A DNA stretch of 12,238 bases from Labilithrix luteola. GTDB taxonomy: Bacteria > Myxococcota_A > Polyangia > Polyangiales > Polyangiaceae. Shown one piece after another: positions 7,355 through 12,238 of the stretch; the first letter of the stretch is position 1; every line of letters starts with the position of its first letter. The notes beneath the pieces were generated by a model. The model was given only the letters and a program-made list of their open reading frames with translations. It was not told the DNA's origin and did no database searches. The position numbers and the translations under genes are program-made. The stretch covers positions 1 to 12,238 of the forward strand of contig JAMFST010000230.1 of the NCBI GenBank assembly GCA_026225435.1, in the 5' to 3' direction.

Positions 7355-9357
7355 GTCGGCAGCTCCACGGCGCGCAGGGTGCGCGGCAGGACGTGGTTCG
7401 CATCGAAGCCACGCTGCTCGCTGGTCCAGAGCGGCGTGCGGGCCACCAGCAGCGCGTCGCGGGCGGCGATGCGCCGGTGGTCGACCTCCGCTTTCTCGGT
7501 GGACGTGTCGAGCGGCAGGGGCGCGAGGGCGATGCGCGCGAGCCGCCCGACGTCGCGTCCGAGCGCCAGCGCCCAGCTCGGACGCACCGCCGCCCGCGCG
7601 ATGTACGCGCGCATGTCGACGTCGGTCACCTGCACCAGATCACCGAGCACGTCCGCGGTGCGGCTCACCACCGGCAGCGCTCCGGCGCCGAGGGCCAGCC
7701 GGTGCACCCGCGCCGCCTTGGGCCCCGGGTCGAACCGCGTGCTCGCGTTGTCGAGGGGCAGGCCGAAGGTCCACGTCGCCGCGACGTCCTCCGCCTCCTC
7801 CATCGCCTGGCGCGCGCAGGACATCGCGAGGATCCCCTTCACCCCGGCTCGTGCCCACACGGCAAAGGGGAGCGTGGGATCGCCCGCCCGCGCCGGGGTG
7901 AGACCGCAGGCGCCCACCGGGTTCGTCGCGCGCGCGCCAGCCGCCTCGGTGAAGAGCGCCTCGTCGGCCGACGGGGACCGCGCCACCAGCGCCAGCCGAT
8001 CCTGGTGCGCCTCGGTGAGCGCCGCCACCAGCGTCTTCATCTCTCGCGCGCGCGTCTCCCCCACGGTGAAGCCAGAGGGGCCGAGGTTCGCCGGCGCGCC
8101 GTCCGGGCCGAGCGGGACGGCGACGGTGATCACCGCGATGTGCCGCCGCGCTCCCCAGGCGATGGCCCGCGCGGCCGACGCCGGCTCGAAGCCCGCCACC
8201 AGCACCGCGGCCCCCTCGCCCACCAGCTCCTCGAGCGCGCGCTCGGCGTTGGCCGCGTCGCCGCCGTCGTCCTGGCTGACGAGGCGCACGCCATCGGCGC
8301 CGTACGGATCGACGCGCGGCAAGTCGAGCGCCCAGGCGAGCCCGCGCATGGTCGCGGCGGCCAGATCGCGCAGCGCCGGCGAGCTCGCCGGCAAGAGGAC
8401 GCCGAGGGTCCTGCCGGTGACGCTGTCGAGGCCGCGCAAGCTGGTGGCCAGCTCCGCCACCTCGCTCCCCGCGTCGCCGCCGACGAAGGTCCCCGCGTCC
8501 GGATCGAGCAGCCAGCGCGCGAGCCGCGAGTCACCGCGATCGACCGCCACCAGCGCCAGCCTCTCGCCGACCAGCCGCTCCATCTCGCCGCCGTAGCCGC
8601 TCTCCTCGCGGCTCTGACGCATGGCGCGGTAGGTGTCTTCGAGCACGCGCGGCGGCAAGGCGGCGATCCACCGCTCGACGCTCGCGCGCACCGCTCCGCG
8701 CTTGTCCTCGCCGACGCCGCGCAGCCACGCGTCGAGGTAGGCGAGCGCTTCGTAGTCGCGCTTGGCCTCCACCGCGTCGAGCGCGATCTCCTCGAGGAAG
8801 AGCACCCGCGCGATCGGATCGACCACCTTGCCCACCAGCGGGCGCAGCAGATCGAGCGCCGCGTCCGGGCGCCGGTCGTGGCGCAGGAGGCGCGCGTCGG
8901 CGATGGTCACCAGGTTCTGCGTGCTCCCCTCGGGCAGGGTCGACAGCCGGGCCACGTCGGCGCGCGCTTGCTCCCAGCTCCCCTCCTCCATCTCCACGAA
9001 GGCGAGGTACGCGCGGGCGACCGGCGCCAGCCCGTCGTCCGGATAAGTGGCGAGGAAGCCGGTCAGCTGGACGCGCAGCCGCCCGCTCTCCCGGCGATCC
9101 TCGGCCAGCTCCCCTGCGAGCACCACCGCGCCGCCATCTGGCGACACGTTCCAGTCGTCGTGGACCTGGTCGTAGCGCTCCCACGCGTCGCGCACCGCCT
9201 CGAAGGCGCGCTCGGCGGCGGGCTTGCTGCTCAAGCTGGCCACCGGCACGTCGCGCGAGCGCCCCCCGCACGCGACGACGGCGGCGGTCACCATCGCGAC
9301 GGCGGCCACGCCAGCCACGCCTCCCACGATTGCTCGTCTTGACGAACGCCGCCGCAT
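7345..9357 (-). CDS. Lipoprotein with helical-repeat N-terminus and LpoA/LppC-like periplasmic-binding domain
   Basis: The 670-residue product begins with an Arg-rich n-region and a hydrophobic core ending in VVAC, with lipidation Cys30. Residues about 45-300 are helix-rich and TPR-like. Residues about 315-660 read as a type 1 periplasmic-binding fold, opening TGRTLGVLLPASSPALRDLA, with later strands AAVLVAGFEP, HIAVITVAVPL and DRLALVARSP. TPR plus this fold behind a lipid anchor is the layout of LpoA/LppC proteins, which activate bifunctional penicillin-binding proteins from the outer membrane; an amino-acid-binding receptor is the alternative. No PBP gene is adjacent. The reading frame stays open upstream to 9882, but that part lies antisense to the cytochrome gene and would bury the signal peptide, so the ATG at 9357 is chosen. 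Its only Shine-Dalgarno-like GGGA abuts the ATG, which is unusually close. Confidence 0.75.
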   Translation of the reverse strand: MRRRSSRRAIVGGVAGVAAVAMVTAAVVACGGRSRDVPVASLSSKPAAERAFEAVRDAWERYDQVHDDWNVSPDGGAVVLAGELAEDRRESGRLRVQLTGFLATYPDDGLAPVARAYLAFVEMEEGSWEQARADVARLSTLPEGSTQNLVTIADARLLRHDRRPDAALDLLRPLVGKVVDPIARVLFLEEIALDAVEAKRDYEALAYLDAWLRGVGEDKRGAVRASVERWIAALPPRVLEDTYRAMRQSREESGYGGEMERLVGERLALVAVDRGDSRLARWLLDPDAGTFVGGDAGSEVAELATSLRGLDSVTGRTLGVLLPASSPALRDLAAATMRGLAWALDLPRVDPYGADGVRLVSQDDGGDAANAERALEELVGEGAAVLVAGFEPASAARAIAWGARRHIAVITVAVPLGPDGAPANLGPSGFTVGETRAREMKTLVAALTEAHQDRLALVARSPSADEALFTEAAGARATNPVGACGLTPARAGDPTLPFAVWARAGVKGILAMSCARQAMEEAEDVAATWTFGLPLDNASTRFDPGPKAARVHRLALGAGALPVVSRTADVLGDLVQVTDVDMRAYIARAAVRPSWALALGRDVGRLARIALAPLPLDTSTEKAEVDHRRIAARDALLVARTPLWTSEQRGFDANHVLPRTLRAVELPTPK

Positions 9358-9378
9358 TCCCTGTAGGCTTAGCGCGAA

Positions 9379-10092
9379 TTGACTGCCGACCGACGCGCTC
9401 GTCGCGCCTTCCTTCTCCGCAAGCTGCATTCGCTCACGGGCGTGCTCCCCGTCGGCGCCTTCCTCTGCGAGCACCTGTGGACCAACGCCTCGGCGCTCCG
9501 CGGGCGCGGCTCGTTCGACGAGGCGGTCGGCCAGATCCAGGCGATGCCCGGCCTGCCGGCGATCGAGATCTTCGGCATCCTGCTGCCGCTGGCCTTCCAC
9601 GCGGGCTACGGCGTGGTGCTCGCCCTGCGCGCCCGGCCGAACGTGCAGCGCTACGCCTTCACGCGCAACTGGCTCTTCCTCCTCCAGCGCATCACCGGCG
9701 TCATCGCGCTCCTCTTCCTCCTGGTGCACCTCTGGGAGTTCCGCGTGCAGAAGTGGCTCTTCGGAATGGACGCGCTGGCGTTCTACGATCGGCTCGGCGC
9801 GCACCTCTCGTCCACCGGGCCAGGCGGCGTCCCCTGGATGTCGGTGCTCTACCTGGTGGGCATCGGCTCGGCGTGCTTCCACCTGGCCAACGGCATGACC
9901 ACCTTCTGCCTCGGCTGGGGGATCACCCAGACGCGGCGCGCCCAGCGCTTCTTCGCCTGGGCCTTCGGCGGTCTCGGGGTCGCGCTCTTCCTCATCGGCG
10001 TCGAGACGACGATGTGGTTCGCCACCGGCAGCGCGCCGTTCGCCGGTGAGCCCACGCCCGCCTGCGCGCCGACGACGCCGGCCAAGCGCTGA
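9379..10092 (+). CDS. sdhC: Succinate dehydrogenase/fumarate reductase cytochrome b subunit
   Basis: This 237-residue integral membrane protein has about five hydrophobic helices (roughly 17-37, 60-85, 98-122, 152-180, 190-217). The opening KLHSLTGVLPVGAFLCEHLW and the blocks LAFHAGYG, RITGV...LLVHLWEFR and CFHLANGM are those of the diheme cytochrome b558 family that anchors succinate dehydrogenase or fumarate reductase and exchanges electrons with quinone. H32, H74, H117 and H168 match the four expected heme-ligand positions. The start is the TTG at 9379. An in-frame TAG at 9370-9372 excludes anything earlier, and later starts would cut into the conserved KLHS block. There is no Shine-Dalgarno. 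SdhA and SdhB, which usually follow in this family's operons, are not here: the gene ends against a convergent gene 8 bases away. Confidence 0.88.
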   Translation: MTADRRARRAFLLRKLHSLTGVLPVGAFLCEHLWTNASALRGRGSFDEAVGQIQAMPGLPAIEIFGILLPLAFHAGYGVVLALRARPNVQRYAFTRNWLFLLQRITGVIALLFLLVHLWEFRVQKWLFGMDALAFYDRLGAHLSSTGPGGVPWMSVLYLVGIGSACFHLANGMTTFCLGWGITQTRRAQRFFAWAFGGLGVALFLIGVETTMWFATGSAPFAGEPTPACAPTTPAKR

Positions 10093-10099
10093 TCAGCGC
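10086..10099. repeat. 14-bp perfect palindrome at the sdhC stop codon
   Basis: GCGCTGATCAGCGC reads identically on both strands. It contains the TGA stop of the cytochrome b gene and most of the 8-base gap to the convergent lipoprotein stop. As RNA it could fold into a 5-bp stem with a GAUC loop from either direction. No T-tract follows, so bidirectional termination is only a possibility. Confidence 0.45.
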
Positions 10100-10100
10100 G

Positions 10101-10784
10101 CTACTTGCGAACGCACTTGCTGGCGACGCAGACGTCGCCACCCGGGCAGACGTGTCCACAGAGGCCGCAGTCCTTCGCGCTGGTGGCCAGCTGCACCTCG
10201 CAACCGTTGCTCGCCTTGAGATCGCAGTCCGCGTAGCCGGAGGCACAGACCTCGGCGCAGACGCGGGCGACGCACACCGCGCTCTCGTGCGCCTCGGTCG
10301 CGCACGCCTTGCCGCAGGTGCCGCAGTTCGCCGGATCCTCGTCGAGGTCGATGCACCTGCCGTCACAGGCGGTGAGCCCCGCCCCGCAGGTGATCGCGCA
10401 CGCGCCGCGATCGCAGGCGGTGCCGGCATCGCACGCGTGACCGCACGCGCCGCAGCTGGTCTCGTCGGTCTGTAGATCCGTACAGGCAGTGCCGCAGAGC
10501 ACCTGATCGGGCTGGCAGGGGGACGCGTCGCGCGCCGCGTCGGCGCTGGCGTCGAGCGGAGGGGCGCCGGCGTCCGCGATCGCCGAGTCGGATGCGCCAT
10601 CGGAGCCGCTCGCGTCGGCGTCCGTATCCACGTCGAAGGTCGCGTCCACCAGGGCGCCGCCATCTTCTGCCGCGGTCGCATCCGGCCCGTCGAGGTCGAC
10701 GACCGTATCGTCACTGCCGCACGCGGTGAGGAGCGCGGCGACGAGAACGACCGCCGCCGCCGGTGCGAACCAGGACGCTCTCAA
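10101..10784 (-). CDS. Lipoprotein with three tandem eight-cysteine repeats
   Basis: The 227-residue product starts at a TTG (10784) that overlaps the TGA of the upstream gene in the tetranucleotide TTGA, so it is probably translated by coupling. The signal peptide ends in LTAC with lipidation Cys22. Residues 23-88 are an Asp/Ala-rich, strongly acidic linker. Residues 90-224 hold 24 cysteines in three units of eight, starting at C90, C133 and C180. Unit 1 spacing is C-x6-C-x3-C-x9-C-x2-C-x3-C-x5-C-x4-C; units 2 and 3 keep this with small changes, and each unit is separated by three residues. Such disulfide-rich arrays behind an acidic linker are common on myxobacterial surfaces, but I know no assigned function. 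An adhesion, scaffold or ligand-binding role is a guess. The frame is open upstream of the TTG, but that part is antiphase to the Pro-rich gene and gives no signal peptide. Confidence 0.82.
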   Translation of the reverse strand: MRASWFAPAAAVVLVAALLTACGSDDTVVDLDGPDATAAEDGGALVDATFDVDTDADASGSDGASDSAIADAGAPPLDASADAARDASPCQPDQVLCGTACTDLQTDETSCGACGHACDAGTACDRGACAITCGAGLTACDGRCIDLDEDPANCGTCGKACATEAHESAVCVARVCAEVCASGYADCDLKASNGCEVQLATSAKDCGLCGHVCPGGDVCVASKCVRK

Positions 10785-11251
10785 CGCTTCGTTCGCGAAG
10801 GCTTCGCGGCCTTCTTCGCAGCGGGCTTGGCCGCGGTCTTCGCCTTCACCGCCTTCGTCGCGGGAGGCGCGTTCGCCGGCGGCTCCTCGTCCGGGTCTTC
10901 GCGCGGGATCGGCGTGGACATGCGCGCGCGCGTCTTCACGTCGGTGGGAGGCAGCGGGATGAGCGAGGCGCGCAGCCGCGCGTCCATCTCGGTGATCTCG
11001 AGCCACTGCGATTCGACCGGCATCGTCGCGTGACGACCGGCGCTGGCCGCGAGCGGCGGCGGCGGCGCGTGGTGCCGCGGCGGCGGCGGCGGATCCTCCA
11101 CCGGACCCGGCGGAAGCGGCGGCGGCAGCGCCTTGCGCGGCGCGACCGTGTCGGTGCGCGGTGGCTCGAGCCACGTCGCCTCCACCTCGATGGTCGGATG
11201 CGGTCGGGGAGGTGGTTGCTTCGCGCTCGCGGCCATGAAGAGAGCTCGCAT
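10781..11251 (-). CDS. Proline-rich protein with histone-H1-like basic tail, function unknown
   Basis: I do not recognise this 156-residue protein. It has no signal peptide or membrane segment. Two short copies of a motif appear: IEVEATWLE (about 21-29) and MPVESQWLE (about 77-85), shared core VExxWLE. They are separated by a proline-rich stretch with runs of three to five prolines. The last 25 residues or so alternate Lys, Ala and Pro (AKPAAKKAAKP), resembling the tails of histone H1-like bacterial proteins, and could bind nucleic acid or other polyanions. The ATG at 11251 is used; a second in-frame ATG at 11236 is equally possible and neither has a good Shine-Dalgarno. TAAAAT at 11250-11255 resembles a -10 element that would fit the later start. 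Its stop overlaps the start of the Cys-repeat lipoprotein, suggesting a two-gene operon. Confidence 0.62.
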   Translation of the reverse strand: MRALFMAASAKQPPPRPHPTIEVEATWLEPPRTDTVAPRKALPPPLPPGPVEDPPPPPRHHAPPPPLAASAGRHATMPVESQWLEITEMDARLRASLIPLPPTDVKTRARMSTPIPREDPDEEPPANAPPATKAVKAKTAAKPAAKKAAKPSRTKR

Positions 11252-11320
11252 TTTAGATCACTGCCGGGGTCGATAGCCAGATACCGAGGCTCCCACTCGT
11301 GCAGTGAGATCTCCCAGTTC

Positions 11321-11330
11321 TCTCGCGAGA
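11321..11330. promoter_or_regulatory. TCGCGA-core palindrome, candidate operator (site 1)
   Basis: TCTCGCGAGA is a perfect 10-bp palindrome between the divergent Pro-rich and lysozyme-domain genes. Another palindrome, GAGATCTC (11306-11313), sits just to its left. A dimeric regulator site is a possible reading, but no regulator gene is adjacent. Confidence 0.35.
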
Positions 11331-11362
11331 CCACGCGACGGATCTCGTGTCTCACCTGCGCT

Positions 11363-11372
11363 CCTCGCGAGG
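11363..11372. promoter_or_regulatory. TCGCGA-core palindrome, candidate operator (site 2)
   Basis: CCTCGCGAGG is a perfect 10-bp palindrome whose centre is exactly 42 bp from that of site 1, about four helical turns. A further half-site TCTCGCG follows at 11373-11379. CGCGAGACC (11324-11332) and GGTCTCGCG (11371-11379) also form a 9-bp inverted repeat joining the two sites. Confidence 0.35.
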
Positions 11373-11472
11373 TCTCGCGTGCTCGCGGGCGCTGCGTACA
11401 TCGTCGCTGGCGCGATTCTCCGAGGATCCGTCACCGGCACGGCCCGGTACGGCCATTGCTCAATGCGGTCGC

Positions 11473-12228
11473 ATGGTTAGCCGCTTCTCTCTCCGTACAT
11501 TTGCGACGTTTCTCCCCATGGCGGCAGGTGTGGGTCTGTTGAGCGCATGCTCCGCAGCGTCTGACGGGAGCAGCAGCGGCGACGGGGCGAACGACTCGAC
11601 TCCCACCACTCCCGATTCGCTGTCCGCCGACACCGTGACCACCGCGGAGACGACGGCGTACGACTTCTTCGTCGGCAAGGGGCTCACCGCGGTGCAGTCG
11701 GCGGGCATCGTCGGCAATCTGATCCAGGAGTCGAACGTCGTACCCACCGCCGTGCAGTCGGGCGGGCCCGGGCGCGGCATCGCCCAGTGGTCTGTCGGCG
11801 GGCGATGGGACACCGACTCCGACGACAACGTGAAGTGGTACGCCGCCGAGGAGGGGCTGAGCACCACGTCTCTCACCTTGCAGCTCGACTTCGTCTGGTA
11901 CGAGCTCTCGACCTTCTCCGCCTACGGCCTCGCGAGCCTGAAGAAGGCCACCACCCTCAGCGCCGCCACCATCGCCTTCCAGAACGACTTCGAGGGGTGC
12001 GGCGAGTGCGACGAGAGCCAGCGCATCGCCTACGCCACCGCGGTGTACGACGCGCTCGCCGGCACCACCAGCAGCGGCACCGGGTGTTACTCGGACACCC
12101 TCGGCGAGGAGGTCGCGAACAACACCTGCGTGGAGAACAGCTCCGGGTGGTTCCAGTGCGACGACGGCGTGTGGGTCGATCGCTACACCGACAAGAGCGC
12201 CTGCAGCAGCACCTATCCGCTCGAGTGA
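11473..12228 (+). CDS. Lipoprotein with phage-tail-lysozyme-type domain
   Basis: The 251-residue product has a signal peptide ending in LLSAC with lipidation Cys26, then a Ser/Asp/Thr-rich linker to about 58. Residues about 62-195 match the phage tail lysozyme type (Pfam Phage_lysozyme2, by recall). Signs are AGIVGNLIQES with probable catalytic glutamate E86, GGPGRGIAQWSVGGRWD (97-113), LQLDFVWYEL (136-145) and an AFQNDFEGCGECD segment with the paired cysteines C176 and C179. The C-terminal 45 or so residues hold four cysteines and Trp/Tyr (CVENSSGWFQCDDGVW) and look like a small disulfide-stabilised wall-binding or accessory module. The likely role is peptidoglycan cleavage at the envelope, or against prey or rivals. 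The ATG at 11473 is chosen because it gives a clean signal peptide; the frame stays open to 11347, but that extension is Arg/Ser-rich. No good Shine-Dalgarno is visible. Confidence 0.85.
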   Translation: MVSRFSLRTFATFLPMAAGVGLLSACSAASDGSSSGDGANDSTPTTPDSLSADTVTTAETTAYDFFVGKGLTAVQSAGIVGNLIQESNVVPTAVQSGGPGRGIAQWSVGGRWDTDSDDNVKWYAAEEGLSTTSLTLQLDFVWYELSTFSAYGLASLKKATTLSAATIAFQNDFEGCGECDESQRIAYATAVYDALAGTTSSGTGCYSDTLGEEVANNTCVENSSGWFQCDDGVWVDRYTDKSACSSTYPLE

Positions 12229-12238
12229 CGTCGCGCGC

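Noticed and set aside
9358..9882. Upstream extension of the LpoA-like frame on the minus strand, giving a protein of 845 residues
   Set aside because: The added part is antisense to the clearly conserved cytochrome b gene, is full of Arg/Glu/His low-complexity sequence, and would place the lipoprotein signal peptide in the middle of the protein.
10785..11174. Upstream extension of the Cys-repeat lipoprotein frame
   Set aside because: It is an Ala/Arg/Gly-rich shadow of the Pro-rich gene in another phase and would bury the signal peptide and lipobox.
11258..11440. Small minus-strand open frame of 60 codons in the palindromic intergenic region
   Set aside because: There is no ribosome binding site and its composition is like random GC-rich sequence; the frame crosses both palindromes.
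11347..11472. Earlier ATG for the lysozyme-domain lipoprotein
   Set aside because: The 42 added residues are Arg/Ser-rich with no ribosome binding site, and would put the hydrophobic signal core too far from the N-terminus.

Overview
The window is GC-rich throughout and codes on both strands with little spacing. It looks like chromosome from a large-genome myxobacterium-like bacterium (Myxococcota, formerly Deltaproteobacteria). That placement is inferred from style: many SPase II lipoproteins with Asp/Ala/Gly/Ser/Thr-rich linkers behind the lipid cysteine, a Cys-repeat surface lipoprotein, a free-standing PAS histidine kinase, and GTG/TTG starts. There is no rRNA, tRNA or other marker to settle it. 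I saw no transposase, integrase, phage block, CRISPR array or RNA gene.

Layout. Bases 1-221 (minus) are the 5' end of an ABC transporter ATPase that runs off the left edge. A 347-base divergent promoter region follows, then a plus-strand acyl-CoA synthetase (569-2233). Its stop lies 3 bases from the stop of a convergent gene. From there to 9357 four genes all lie on the minus strand. In transcription order they are a lipoprotein with an LpoA/LppC-like periplasmic-binding domain (9357-7345), a tannase/feruloyl-esterase-family lipoprotein (7174-5249), a soluble PAS-histidine kinase (5155-3401) and a putative seven-bladed beta-propeller lipoprotein (3352-2237). A plus-strand succinate dehydrogenase/fumarate reductase cytochrome b subunit (9379-10092) starts 21 bases from the LpoA-like gene and diverges from it. 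It ends against a two-gene minus-strand unit: a proline-rich protein with a histone-H1-like tail (11251-10781), overlapped by a cysteine-repeat lipoprotein (10784-10101). A palindrome-rich divergent intergenic region then precedes a lipoprotein carrying a phage-tail-lysozyme-type domain (11473-12228).

How the genes fit together. Most products belong to the envelope: five predicted lipoproteins, one respiratory membrane subunit and one exporter ATPase. No pathway links them all. The LpoA-like and lysozyme-like proteins point to peptidoglycan work, and the esterase to plant-polyphenol or ester breakdown at the cell surface. The kinase has no response regulator here, and the cytochrome b has no SdhA or SdhB here.

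I did not find a clearly new multi-gene system. The best leads are the esterase that has lost both partners of the family's CS-HC disulfide, the strict three-fold eight-cysteine repeat, the coupled Pro-rich/H1-tail gene pair, and two TCGCGA-core palindromes exactly 42 bp apart in a divergent promoter region.
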